A stretch of 64,000 nt of DNA from Acanthosoma haemorrhoidale (taxonomy: Eukaryota > Arthropoda > Insecta > Hemiptera > Acanthosomatidae), in the NCBI GenBank assembly GCA_930367205.1, contig OV884011.1, positions 119,099,866-119,163,865 on the forward strand, in the 5' to 3' direction. Positions 31,074 to 46,000 of this stretch are shown piece after piece. Made by a program: the position numbers and the translations under genes. The notes beneath the pieces are model-generated. The model searched no databases. It worked only from the letters and a program-made list of their open reading frames with translations, and was not told the DNA's origin. How positions within the stretch are numbered: the first letter of the stretch is position 1; every line of letters begins with the position of its first letter.

Positions 31074-34000
31074 CTAAAGAGGGGGAAAAAATTAATTAAT
31101 TATAAAACATTAAAAGTAAAATACTTTATAAGTGTGATAGATCATAGAATAATATTTCTTGGTTTAATTACATGAAACGCAATTAATAATTTGGTCACAA
31201 AATTACTAAGGCACCTTTTTTTAAAAAAAAGTTTAGAAAACTTTTTTCAATAAGAGAAAAATCCAACATATTGAAATTATTGAGATGCAAAACAAATTTC
31301 AAGCTATTTTATTCAGTAATTAAAAGTTCCATATTCACAAGATAAAATAATTTTTTTTTACCCTGTTAAAGGTGCTGTAATATTTTTGAAAAATAATGAG
31401 GCCTCAAGAACACTGCTTTCCCCAATAAATGTTATACATCACAAAATACTGGAGGAACTGCAATTTGAAAGGTACTAAAAATTCAAAGTTCTGATCCCAC
31501 CCCCTATTATAAAAAGGTGGTACGGTACCATGTACATAGTCAACAAGTTACATTGTTCTTCATTTATGTTGATGCTACAGGACAAGGGTTTCTTACCGAT
31601 TCTTGAACTTTCTCTTGGTTTTTGTTTCAGTTTGAGGTTCTTCGTGTACATTTTGTTATTCTTTTTCCACAAGAGATAAAATTTTGAGTTTTGTGTCACG
31701 TAAAAAGTGTTTCTAGCCTAATAAACTTATTTTTCAAAAATTAAAGATTTTCAAGTAGTAAGTTGAAACCAAAGTGTGTATAGCACTCAATAATATCCTA
31801 TTAATGTGTAGGAAAGATTTCTTTCTTGTAAAATAAATGGATGCAATACTCAATTTTAGAATCAATTCAAGTGAAACTTCTAATTCAATTGAAGAGAAAT
31901 ATTTCTTCTTGTATACTGTTTTCCATTCCATGGAAAGTGTCTAGGATTGGATGGAATCTAGGGTAACAGAGAATCGGTCATTCCAGGCATAAAATAGAAA
32001 ACAGTATATGAGAGGAACTGTCTCCAATTGAATTAGAAGCTTTACTAATTTTATTTCCTGATTAGGGACTATTTTTCCTTTATTTTATTATTAACTGTTT
32101 AATGAATAATCAATGAAATGCTAATTTTAGATCAAAGATATCTCATCATTAGAACTAGAAAATACTTATTAAAAAAACCAAAAAAAAAACAAAAACCAGG
32201 GCATGAGAGAAAACCAAGGTACAGGAGGGAGTAGTGTAGTAATCAATAGATATAAATCAATGTACAAAATGTTAGTTAATGTAAAAATAATAAAGACTAA
32301 ATTAATGCATTGTTTATCTCCTAACTAAAATAAGTTAAAATATCACTCCTGGGTAAGCAGGTGTTTTGCCAAAAAAGTTGGAATTATCTTTATTTAAATT
32401 ATAAAAAAAAGAACATACCAAACTTGAGGTTCCTGGGGAAAGCTTGTTTTTCTTGCATGGACTATGACTAACTGATGAACCACAATTTTCCTACAAAAAT
32501 ATTTCATTTTTTAGAAATAATTCAATTTACAGATAAAAGAACAAAAAAACTAAAATATGTTATTACCTCCAACTGCTTACGTTTTTTAGGGGTAAGTAAT
32601 GCTAATGATCCATTACCCTCCTTTTTTCTGAAAAGCCTTTGACTGCCTTTTCTTTTTAATGTATCTTGGTTTTGGATCTCCTACATTACACAAAAATACA
32701 TTTAATAAAAGGCAAACCTGACAATTTATTGATAGTATTTATTCTGGATCTCTTGAATTATACATAACATATAATAGTTAAAACCCAAAGGAAAAAGATA
32801 AACTTGCAGGATAGGGACTTGAATCTGCGAGACAAATAATAGTGGGATTTATATTAACAAAAATTGTTACCATAAAAATGATATATCAAGTATATTAGTT
32901 TTAATGTTAATTATTAATGGCAGTGAGCTTTGTACCACAACAAGAAATGTTAATAACATGTAATACTTTAATGTATTTTACAGATTGAATTGTATTAAGG
33001 GCCATGCAGAAATCATAATCACTAAAGGTTTTTTTTTAATTTTCAGAACATGCCTTATTTTTTAAATAGTTCTATTATCAACTTACTCACCCAAACTCTG
33101 TTCCTTTCATTAAAATACACATTATTTTAAGATTAGTTAGGGGTTGTTTATCTGTTTCATACATAATAATTTTTATCCTTATTATCTTTTCTACTTACAA
33201 CATTTTTTAAAAGCTAATTAAAACTGACAAATGTGGAAGTTTTCTTCATGGATTCAAACAATGTATGCGAGCAAGATTGATGCCAACCATTAAAAAGGTT
33301 TAAAGAATTTCCAAAAAAAATCAAATAATTTCTTTGATGGAAGTTATGAGTTTCACTACCAATAATATTGATTAGGATGTCTGTGCTGGTTGTGGGTTAA
33401 GTTTGTACTCAGCAATAAAAATTTCTGCATACAAATCTTTATCTTTATTAACACACACTAAGCACAAGGGCTAATTAATTAATTAGCAATCATATTAATA
33501 ATAATAAATTAATTGAAATCCCAATTCTATTTCAGAATAGAAAATGGCCAGCTGATGGAATGAAGAGATTACTATGAAATTCGAGGGAAGAATACCTTAG
33601 CGAGTCTTTTTGGAGCTACAAACATACTGATTACATAAATAAACAAACAACAATAAACGATATTGTCTTATCCATGGGGCTAAGCAATTTTGGAAGCAAA
33701 GACGAAGAACTTAAAATTAGAAGTATAAGATAAACTTATTCGCAGGAACTAAAAAAATGGAAAGATTCGATAAATATATATTAACCAACATTTTTTCACA
33801 TATTAATCTATACATATCCAACTCTTGGATGGAGGTGACCATCCGCTGATAACTTATTTACAATATCTCTCTGTAAACAATACTAAGCCATAATAAGTCA
33901 AATAAAACAAATACTTTATTACAGGTACTCCACTGTTACTTTTTATTTCAAAAGTTATTTTATTTATTGGGTTGTGGCATTGAGTAAAAATATAAAACTA

Positions 34001-37000
34001 ATGATGTGGAATTCCTAGATCATACATACATACATTTCAACCAGGAGGTGAAAATCTATGGAAATCGCATAAAATTTTGACAAACATAAAATCACGTAAC
34101 CCAATTTTAAAGACTAAAAACAAATAAAGTAAAATAATGTTAATTTTCTATTTTACATTTAACAGTAATTTAGGGACAGCAAACCATGACTGAACTGTAA
34201 ATAGAACCACACCCCAATTCCTAAGAAAATGTATACTAGATTCTTTCCCATTCATTTCTTCAAAAGACATGTAAACAAATAAAAATGGGAGATGTAAGGA
34301 AATCGCCAGGAGTAGACACAATCCCACTTATAGTAAAGTGTTGGCCAAAACGTCCGTTCGGTTTTTTAAGCGAAAATAAGACACAACTTTTAAACACAAA
34401 GATATTTATTCAATCAATGATATAATTGCCATTTTGTTCCAGTATCTTCTGCCATCTCATGGGCAGATTCATAATTCCATGCTCAAAGAATTTCCTGTCT
34501 TTACTGGCAAAAAAATTTTCCAAGTGGATTTTTACATCTTTTTCTGAGTTGAAGGTCTGTCTATTCAATGAATTTTGAAGAGACTGAAACAGGTGGAAAT
34601 CCGAAGGTGCAAGGTCAGGCGAATATGGAGGGTGCGGCAAAACTTCCCAGCCAAGCTCCAGTAACTTCTGCCGCGTCTGCAAAGAAGTGTGCGGTCTGGC
34701 ATTGTCGTGATGGAAGACAATCCCCTTACGGTTGGCTAGTTCTGGACGCTTCTGGTGGATCGCTGCATTTAATTTGTTCAGCTGGTCACAGTGTGCACAT
34801 CCAAATTGATGGTCCTGTTCGTGGGAAGAAGTTCCTAAAAGACAACACTCCTCAAATCCACCAAATCAAGAGCATAACCTTCTTTGGGGGTTGTTTGTGG
34901 TAATTCACTGCGCTTCCCCATGAACGTTTGCGCTCCACATTGTTATAGACGATCCACTTTTCGCTCCCTGTCATCATTCTCTTCAAAAAAAGGATCATTT
35001 TCTTCACGTTTCCGCAATGAATCGCAGATGGAAATCCTTTGGGCGAGGTTAGCCTTACTAAGTTGATGGGGAACCTGAACATCGAGCCTGCTCACGTAGC
35101 CAAGTTGATGCAGATGGGTTTCAACACTCGATTTGGATATTTTTAGGATAACTGCGATCTCCCCAGATGTATAACGAGTATTGGTGTCGACTAATTCCTT
35201 CACTTTGTCGCTATTAATCTCAGTTGGCCGGCCAGAGCGAGGTGCGTCTTGAACCGAAAAGTTTTCCGATCGAAATCTTGAAAACCACTTCTGGCAAACA
35301 CGCTTTGTAACAGCATCCTCTCCGTATACAGCGCATATCTTCCTGCAAGTTTCCACTGCTTTCTTGCCTTTATTAAAATAAAAAATCATGAGGTGTCGAT
35401 AATGTTAGTTTTGGTTTTCCATTTTCAGGATGATCCTAAACACACAAAATACAGTCAGTCTCGTCGGAATTTTGCGTCAAACTACGTTGAAGTGTCTAGT
35501 ATCTGACAAGAGCGTACTCACAAGGGACGGACTGAAGTTAGTTACATATTAGACTGCTTGAAGTTTTGTGACGACAAAAACCGAACAGGCTTTTTGGCCA
35601 ACCTGATACATTTGTAAAAAGGCATGTAAGTAATGTATGTAAGTAAAAATATCTCTCACTAAAATCTAAAATAGCATTCTCTGACACACACATTTCCCTC
35701 CATCCTGGAAAATAGCAAACATTATCATGATTCCTAAACCAAAGAAAGACCTTGCAAAAATAGAAAGCTGTAGACCAATCAGTCTTATGAAAATATTCTC
35801 AAAAAAAAATTGTAATAATTATATTACAAAGGATTAAATATCATATAGATATTGATAATTAGTGAATAGTTTCGTTTTAGATCACACCACTCCACAGTCG
35901 CACGATTTGTAAGGTTAACTAACTATATAACCAAAGCCTTCGACTCATTGTTAACGTTATGCCCTACACTTTCAAGTGGTTGTTCGTACAAAGGTGTCGC
36001 CTCAAGCGACACCTTGAAACCTGCAAGTTTAAGGGTGGCATGATGGGGTGGGGATGATGCGCAGTAGACTCTCACTCAGAGCATCATGCCTTGTCATTGT
36101 GACACAGTACTATAAGTAAACAAAGGGAGTACGAAATACTGATTATGATTGTTGTTGAAAAAGGGAAGTTGAATTTGTTTCCAAAGTAGATTTTATGATG
36201 TTTTTTTCTGTTTTCTTGTAACATTAAACATTATATTATAATTTATTTCGAAGTTTATTGAGTAATTTTTATATATAACTTCTTTATTGTGCTAAAATTA
36301 CAATCTGCCTTATTAGGCAATAAGTAATTGAGATAAATGTTCTCATTCATACCATATTTACAATTCATCATTCACTCACTAATTCATACAATATTTACAA
36401 ACAGCCCACCCAGAGGCCTCCCAAATTCACATGTTTGACACCTCCCTCGCATGCAAAAGAGGAAGCAGAGTCTTGGGAAGTCCCCCACGCTCCTCCATCA
36501 GCCGCGTCACCGGATACGAGCCAGTGGATGCTGACGAAGAGGGCGAGAGCTACTGACGCTCAGGACATGATGGAGAAACTGACCATTGCCAAGACTCCAA
36601 CTGTCTATTGAGTAATTAAATATATTTTTATTTAAATACACCTACCCATTAAAAAGTAATGACAAAATCGATCACTTACCCTTTAATTGCTTTTTGAGGA
36701 GTGTATAAGTGAAAAAAATTTACTTTTACTAACTATGAATTAGACAGTGAAAAATTATGTTGCTAACTAGACTTTAGTGATTTTACAATAGTGAAAAACT
36801 TGGATTGTGTCTGTTATGCATTTATTCTTATTTAGGCTAAGGTTCTTTAATCTTTTCACATATTTTACAATTAACTTCACCAAATTATGCATGAAAATAG
36901 GATGCATTTTCAATTTCGTTTAGCAAACTTTTCAAAGCCTCGTGCGAGTGAAGTAAACCTAAACATGGGAACTACAAATAGTTGTTTATTTAAAGCGATT

Positions 37001-40000
37001 CTCTATGCAGTAAAGAAAAAAAATTAATACAAAAATGCTAAAAGATTTAGAGAATATAAAAATGACAAAGTAACAGTCTAGTTTTTTTGTGTGTGTTCTG
37101 CGTTTATTACTATCAACGTGAGTCACTTCTTGGGTTGTTTTTTTATTATTACTTCTATAGGGTATTAGAATGTCCTTAAAGTAGGGTACCAATGAATTAC
37201 AGTACAGAACTGCATTACAAATTCTGTCAAATGCTATAAATGTCTCAGCATTTCTCATCTTAACTAGAAGTGTACTAAAACAAATACTGTTTGTTCAAAT
37301 TGTGGTGAAGATAATAAAAACCATACAGGTTACTAAGAAGACACCTGATAATTAAGCTAAAAGAGTATGCAATGAAACTAGCATTGCAGAGTAGCAAACC
37401 ACACTGATGCACTTAAACCTAAACTCTCCGTTAGCCGGTCAAATCATGTTTTGTGTTTCCCCCCCCATTTTTCCCAAATAAAGAAAGAAATCCAACACGC
37501 TTTTATTGATTACCCTTCAATGGAGTTGTGAGAATTTTTTTTTTTATGGCTAAGGTGTTTGAAATGTCAATAAAAGTAAACTTATCAACAAACTAACCTA
37601 GGGTTGTGAGGCTGTGAGTGTACTATTATTCATTATAGCTGTTTTAGTATAATAAACATAAATATTTAACCAATCATTACCTTCCTTATTGTTTCTGAAA
37701 TAATCTTCAGCCATGACTCTGTAGTATATGGTTCTTCAGAAAATAAAGTAAGTGTAACAGGGTTACAAATAATTTGAAAACTTTTGTCAGATGTAATTGG
37801 ATGCACAGAACACCTGTTTAAAGGAAGAACACATGAACAGCGTAAAGAATTAGCTTCGCCAAACAGTGCTCCAGTCATCTTACAGCAGACAATTATATCT
37901 GACATAAGTATTAAATACCTCAGATGAGGTTTTTTCCCTTTCTTCGATATCTAAAACAATATAATTTATATCAATATTATAATAAGAAATTTTTTAAATA
38001 CTAGTTACCTAATACAAATAATCATTTATAATGACATGGTACATTCTTTATGGTTGGTTTCTACTCTCTGGTTTATAACATGTGAACTCTCTCTCGATCC
38101 TGCACTCTGGTCTAGTAACTAACCGAACAACTCTCAAAGAATAACATATCTGTCTGCCTGACTCGAAATATTCTCTGACTGAATTGAACTGTCTCCTTAC
38201 CTTCTGCTATTTGTGGCCACAGTACTACTATCCCATACCCATATATCTGTTTTTTTCCAAAGGTAACCATGGGGACCTGGTTAGGTCCAAAAAACTATTT
38301 CTATACATATTATTTCAACAGAAAATTGACTTAATTCTAAAAAATAAACTTAATTAATAATAATAAAAATATTGTTAAAATATGTGTCACATCAGAGGCA
38401 TAGTCAGGGATATAAGTATTGTTTTCATTCATTCCCAAAATCCATGTACGTTTTAAGAATACTAGCACAAGATTTTTGTAGATTCACACTCACTAACAAA
38501 ATTTTGATATAATAAATGTCAATACCTTCATCAATGATCCTTCTTTAATCAATTTTCTTCCAGGAGAAATGAGAACGGGCTCTCCACTAACAAAACTTTT
38601 TTGTAACTCTATGATACGTTCCATATTTTCTTGATTACTAACTAAAGCATTTATATGTTCTGTTGCAGCTTCCACTTCTTTGATGGCATCTGTAAAATGT
38701 GAAATTAAAAAAAAAAGTTAAATAGAGAATGAAATGCAATGTATTCTAGCTAGTTGTACGTGTTAGCTAGATTTAGCTAAACCTAGCAGCTAAGTTTAAA
38801 ATAGAAAAGTATGTGTCGGGTTCAGATATGTGAGTTGTGTCCCCAAGGTGGGGAGAGGATGACAGCCGCGTGCTAGGGTCGCTACAACCTCTAGCCGCTG
38901 AGAAAGAGATAAAATGGGTGGACCAGTGGTCTTTCACCCTTGCTGGCGGCCTAATTCAGTTTTGACCCGACTCCATAAAATTTTAGAAGGTGTGCCACAA
39001 CAGTGCACTATGTTCAGGAGAAGAGGAACAGGGTAGGTATTATAGGTAGTTTATGTGGTCTTGGAGTGACCATGAATTCACACTCGGTATCTAAGGGTAG
39101 GCGAAAACTGTCCAGGTCCCAAAGGCGAGTGTGAACCGGAGAGAAGTAGACTGGATTGCCATGGGAGACGCTACTAGGTAAAGTTTGTAGGACCACGACA
39201 ACCGTCGTCTGCGAGGGAGAGTTCTCTCCCAAGGAGGTGCTAGTTTTAGCGAGACGAAGGCAGAGATTCCCACTAGGAAGGTGTGGGGTCTGACAACACC
39301 GGACTAAAACATGGCGAGGCTAGGAGAGAGAGAGAGAGAATTTAAATAAAAACAGTCTCCATAATTTCTAACAACATAAACCATAAGGACAAAAAGGTAA
39401 ACACCAGAGGAACCATCCCCTTCCCCTCTTGTATGAGAGATTCAGTAATGGATCACAAGGAGTACAAGTGACATTCCTCTTTGAACAATTTTTACACCTT
39501 CAACTTAATATTTTTCATTCAGTAAAAAGGAGACAGGAAATTGACAAATGTCGATAATTATTAGTTTATATGTAATTTATTGCTTCTATTTTCGCGTATG
39601 TTTTATATTTGTTAAAAAAAAAAGTTTTGAAATTATACTATGTACTGTTAAGAGTAGCTGTATATAAAATGTATAATATACTAATCCTACTGACATATTC
39701 ACCATTAAAACTTTTTGAAGACTTGTTGGTTTCATTTCAAAGCCTGTAACCAAGTGGAAACTTTCAAACATCGGGAAATTTTATATTGGTTTTGTAATAA
39801 ATATACTTTCTTCTACGCTTCTACCTTCCACCTCATGCTTGGTACAATTTAACATTCTGTAATATGCATGGCATTTGGGATCTGATTCTTATAGTTCAAT
39901 GGCTGCAACAAATATTTTACAGTTGATGTTCTTGTTGATATAATAGTACATAACTCTACCCTCTTCTTCAGCTGACATTTCAAAATTAGAAACCCAAATC

Positions 40001-43000
40001 GAGATGTAATATAAAACATAGGTACACAACCTTTCACACCAATTTCCACAGGTAGGCAGGGACATTTTCAATGCTTTGTTGGTGCCCCCCCCCCCTGAGT
40101 GAAACACTCTTGATTCATGGGACACGTGAAACACGTATGCCTTAGTTAGATAGAAGGCTGAAGATGCAATAGTGTCAAATGTTTTTGAGCATAAGGATAG
40201 ATAAGTGATGTTGATCAATAGCGGGTTAGAGGGGTAATAAATGTGATACTTAATAGGAAATTGAGGAAATTTTGGATTGAACTAGTCTTTTAAATGGTTT
40301 GGAAAGGTTAAACAGTATTATTGATATATGACAGTAGTATTTTGGGAGAGGTGGAGTTTGGAACAACACATTTAATGGAAGAACATTTTCTTTTCCAGGA
40401 AAAAGGAAATATGTGAGTGAAAAAGAAGTTGCCTGGGTCGAAATCGCTGGTAGCCTCTTAGGTACTGAATACAAAGGTATTTACAATATGTATTAAAAAC
40501 TAATAGCTCACCTAAAATTGATAAATGATGAGGATGGTTCCTAGGGGTATAATTCAGAAGTTCCTTTAACAACAGCCTGTAACGAGGTATCCTTTGTATT
40601 GGAGCTATCAATATTGAACCAAGCTTTGAACCAACTTCTGGTCTGGTTTCTTGCTTTTTAATAAATGCATCTAGTTTACTGTTATATTTATGCAAATCCT
40701 TAAAAATAAATTGAAACAAACAATTAATGTATTAAAAAAAACAAGCCTAATTTGAAAAGCAATGAATCTCTAGACAACAAATGAAGGTTAGTTTTGTTGT
40801 TGCAAGGAGGCGTTAAATTTATGTATAAATAGAAAAATCGGAAGATTTAAAATTAGTTACTTCACTAGATTATAACATTTTTTTTTTTTAATCAATTCAG
40901 AAAAGTCAAAGCTAAGTAAGGTGATTTAATAAATATGGTTCAACTCTATAACTTAGGGGAGAGGTTACCACTCGTTTATATACTGGAATGGCTAGTTTAT
41001 TTGGGGGGTTATTTCACAAGATTGAATTTGTTCCCCCTCCTTGGGATGAATAAAAGCTCACACAGTCCTAACCTGCAGGATCACTAGACTTAATGACTCA
41101 CAGAGGCACTCCTTAAACTTACTTAGAGGCAAACCCATCCATCCAACAATCATCACAAGATTTATTATTTAAAAAAAAACTCATTCAATTTTGAAGTAGT
41201 TTAGTAACTAAATTAACTAGTTAATCTTAAGAGCATTGACCTTGGTTTTTTTCTTTATCCAACATAAATTTAATTATAAAAGTGAAAGAGTTGGTCATTT
41301 GGTTGAGTCACCTCACCTTTTGGGGGAAAACCCCCACTCAAAGAGAATACAAAACAGACATTTTTTTTTTTTTAGATTAGTTTTGTAAGTTTTCAGAAGT
41401 TTCTCCGATGTGGATTTTTGGACTATGGACGCATCTAATTTTATATATTATATCTGAATCTTGTATACATTAAAATAGGTTAAAAAGAACTTACCAACAT
41501 GAATATGTTGAATATATTCCAAAAATATAAACATATTTAGGAAACATGTAAAAATTTACAATCAATCATAGATTTAACTTTAGCGATATACATATAGACC
41601 TGGTCCGATCTGGGGCTTGGGTTTATCTCCACAATTGACAATTATGAATGAATTAACATTTCATTGGCTCACACCCTCTCCTCAAACTCTAAATGATATT
41701 CCCAACCTTCACCTTCGACCTATTCAATTCTTTTCATATGTCAAAAATCTAGGTTTGTTCCTTTAACAAACTCTATCCTTGAAAGAATACATTTCCCAAA
41801 ACACATGGTGATCCATTTCTACTCTTAAACTGCTCAATTAATCCTGTCATCTCATTTCATATGCTAACTCCTGGTTTCCTCTCTTATTATCCCCCAGTTT
41901 GACTAATGGTTAAAGCGGTTGATAAATGTTTCCTCAGATTTATACTCAGAATTCCTAGAGACTATAAGTACTACTTCGAGTTGGGAAGGCTGTACCAATA
42001 CCCTTGGTTCTCCCTTCACCAACCAATACTTCCTTGAATCCCTCCTCTTCAGTACTGTCATGACTAAAAACTCTCCTCACCTTTACAATTCCTACAATTA
42101 AAATCAGCACTCAATACTACTGTACACTATACTATAGTATACATACTTTAGTATATAGTATACGAGGGCGTACCTAAAAGAAACCGAACTATTTTTGTAC
42201 AAAGTGATTAATTTAATTGTTTTTAACAAAAAACCTTTAATCTCCTTCAAAGTACTCTCCATTGGAGTCAATACACTCATCTAATCTTTTATTCTAATGT
42301 TTTAAATTTCTCTTTTGTTCAGGGTAATGAAAAAAAGTTACAGGAGGCTAGATTGGGTGAATAGGGAGGATGTACACAGTGGTTATACTATTTTTGGTCA
42401 AAAATCAGCGCACAGCGAGGCCTGTATGAGCAGGGCTTCTCATCCCCAAATCTTCACTTAAAATTCGCTGTACTCAACTCTAAAGTCACTCCAGATTTCT
42501 GCACAACTTCTTCACTGATCCGTCATTGATTTTCCAGGACGATTTAACGAATTTTTTTGAGATTCACGTTGGTTTGGGCCGTCTAGGGACGTCTAGTGCA
42601 AAGTTGATCATTAATTAACTTTTGAAACTTCTAAAACAGGAAAACCACTCAAACACTGATTCTAGGAAGAGTTACAGGACAGACTTTCGTGTTTGATTTT
42701 TTTTGCATATCTCTTGTTATTATATCTTTACCAAAACATTTATCAAGGAATCTGAGGTGGTTTTAAATTTTCAGATGGATTGGCCCACTTTTACGACTTC
42801 TATCATAGAACACTTATACAGACAGAGAAACTGAAATACAATCACCCTGTATCTGCTTGAAAATAGAGCCTCACCTCCTCCTTTGGGCTATTATAAATAT
42901 TACATATCAAAAACATGGCTTTCAAACCAAAAACTTATTAATTCACTCATAGTAACAATTGTAATTGTACTTTTAACTATAAAACATAGTTAAAAATAAA

Positions 43001-46000
43001 TAAATACCTGTAAAGAACTCAATCCACGCCTATATTGGTAGGCATAAACTGAATAGAGTTTAAAGAATGGTGCAACTTTAATAAAAGCCTTTGCTACATC
43101 TTCCCCATGTAGCCTCAGTTGATTTAGAAGTTCGCCATTGACATTGTAAACTGATTCTAAATTCTCAAACAAAGACGTCAAACTTTCTGGCAAAGGAAAC
43201 TTTGATTCTAATACTGGTCTTTTGAAATACTGAAAAAAAAAAAATAATAACAATTATAATGGGTGTCCCAAAATTAACGCAAGATTTGAATTTGCCGCCA
43301 TTTCTGCAGTAAAGTGCTGGCAACCCTAAAAAAAAAAAAATAATTTGACAGCTGACAGTTTAGGGTTAGTAAAAATGGAGTGTTACACGAAAGAACAACA
43401 GTGTCTTTATTGTTGAACATTATCTCAACTAAAATTTCATACAAAATATGGTCGGAATAGTGCTTTGACTTAATCTTAATAAACTTAGGGAGACTGGATC
43501 AGTTGGAGACACTAAACACATTGGTCGTCAAAAAACAAGCCATTCAAATGTCAATATCGAAGCAGTGCGTGAGAGTGTTATTGAAAATCCAGGAACATCA
43601 ATTCGGCGTCGTAAACACTGTTCTTTGTACCAAAATTGGATGATATTGATGTGGCCAATATGTGGTTTCAACAAGATGGTGCCACATGCCATACGGCCCA
43701 TGAAAAAATTCAAATACTGCATGAGACATTTCCAGGTCGTGCACTCTCTCGTTTCGGTGATAAGAATTGGCCCCCTAGATCATGTGATTTAACACCTTTA
43801 GATTTCTTTTTATGGGGTTAGTTGAAGTCAAAGGTGTATGTCAACAAGCCCACATCCACCCGTGCATTAAAAGAGGAAATTCAACCACATTTATGCCAAA
43901 TGGTCATGAAAAATTTCGACAAAAGAGTGCGTATGTTCCAGCATAGTCGTGGAGGCCATTTGCCCGATGTGTTATTCCATAAATAACCTTATCCTATTTA
44001 CTTTATAATTCAATAAAAAAATAACAACAAAAATACTAAAAACTGTGTTTTCTATTAAATCAAATCTTGCGTTAATTCTGGGACACCCTTTAGAAACATT
44101 TTTAAACTAGTTACAAACAAATCACTGTTTTTCCTATCATACATAAAGTTTGTTAGCTTCAAGGTACTGGGAGAATTAAGACTTTTCTTTACATGCGCAT
44201 GAAATTTACTAATGTATCTATGGACTGGTTAAGTGCTTTACATGGTTTTCATCTTCCTCCATTATTATTTTTTTTTTTTGTGAATGTTTGTACCATGTCT
44301 TCTTTGGGAACCGATGTCTTCACTAAAGGGATCACCAATTTTTATGGTCACTATATCTGATGTTTTCACTCTCCTGACTGAAAACTTCCCAAGCTTCTCT
44401 GTCCAATGTATGATTTTTTATTACCTGTCTTATTGGATACAGCTGATTCAGCTTTTAGCTATTTTTTTTAATCCAAGCACCATTCTTGGACTGATGTCAT
44501 CCTTACATGAAACCCTAAATTAGATAGTGTTTTAACCTTGAATGAGCGGTTCGACTGGTCCTTCTGCCATAAAAAGTGTACAGGACCCAATGTATATGTA
44601 TTGGACATGAAAACAATAGATTTCTCAATTTTTGATAAAAATGAGACAGGGGCCTTTTTTTACCCCTTTCATGAAATATACCCTAAGCATTTTTCTCACA
44701 CCCCTTTATATGAAAAATGTAAATGTGCACTTTATTTAATTTTGAGAAAGAAAACTATAAGAAAAAATTAATTTCAGGGCTGAGATTCGAATCTGAGACC
44801 TTCTGATTACAGTTCAGATGCTTTTACCAGATATAGGACTACTATTTATTCTCTTAGCAAAAATTAAGAGTCCAGTTAAGCTAATGAACTGGGACATGGA
44901 TGGTAGTCAGGCAGGGATGGTTCAGTTGAAAGAGCTTATGAACAACTATCACTAGCCCCAGGTTCGAATCCTAACTGAGCTAATCCTGCCTGGTTACAAG
45001 CGATAATTAATGAGACCCATCATGATAATGAACTGTGCCACAACTGCTATTCAGGCAGGGATGGATGGCTTTCTTAATCCTAATTAAAGTATAGACGTTT
45101 CTGAACAATAGTCACCCTGTCCCAGATTTAGATACTGGCTTCATCACTATTTTTTTTTATTTAACCCATAATTATTTCTATATTTGCAGATAGTTTTCAC
45201 AGCCCATTACATTGTTGACAATATAAATATATATATATATATATATTGTAACATTCATGATATTTGAGAATATCATGACCAGCCACCCTCCCACTTTGTC
45301 CAGCATCTGCTGAAAGAACAAAAAGAGTTGAGCGGGAAGTTTGATCACTTAAGGGAAGAAATAAAATCGGGAAGATCGGCTAAATTCGAACAAGGTTTCA
45401 CGGATGTAAACGAAAAATTAGATAGACAATTACGAATTTGTGAGGAGAGAACACTCCAAGGAAATAATAATGTAAATTCAAAATTAAAAGAAGAAATCAT
45501 TCTATTGAAAAATACAACAGATCATGAAAAAACAAATTTAACAAAGTCACAACTAGTTGATGCTGATTGTCAGACAGATCTTAGCTTATATTCAACTAAG
45601 GATAATGAAGAGAAAATGACTTCATTGGAGGATGAACAGAAGATTGCAGATAACAATGATGAGTGTACCTCACGTCAACATGATCTAATAAAGCTTGACT
45701 ATGAGAATAATATGAGTTTGTTGGAGAATAAATTTTCAGAGTTAGAAGAAACAGCGAATATTAAGAAAGGAGAAGTGATTTCATTGAAAGATCAAATTAC
45801 AGAGCATCAGCAGACAACCAGCGATAACGTGAAAAATTTAAAAATAATTCAAAATAAAGTTTTGGATATGAAGAAATTGGAATCTCAAATTCCAACTCAT
45901 CTTGATGAAATTCCTTTTTGCGTGTTTGATTTGAACAACATTAAAATTAATGAATGGAAGGCATTTAAAAATAATTACAGGGATGTTTTTTGTTCGATAC

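Noticed and set aside
34568..34903. 111-codon plus-strand open frame, repeated at 62107-62457 (116 codons)
   Set aside because: Both are antisense shadows of the mariner transposase C-terminal half; they recur only because the two mariners are similar.
36986..37258. 90-codon minus-strand open frame
   Set aside because: No domain, AT-biased composition, lies in a RhoGEF intron; looks like chance.
44284..44771. Two short plus-strand open frames as possible exons
   Set aside because: No domain and no phase-compatible splice sites; on the strand opposite to the surrounding RhoGEF gene.
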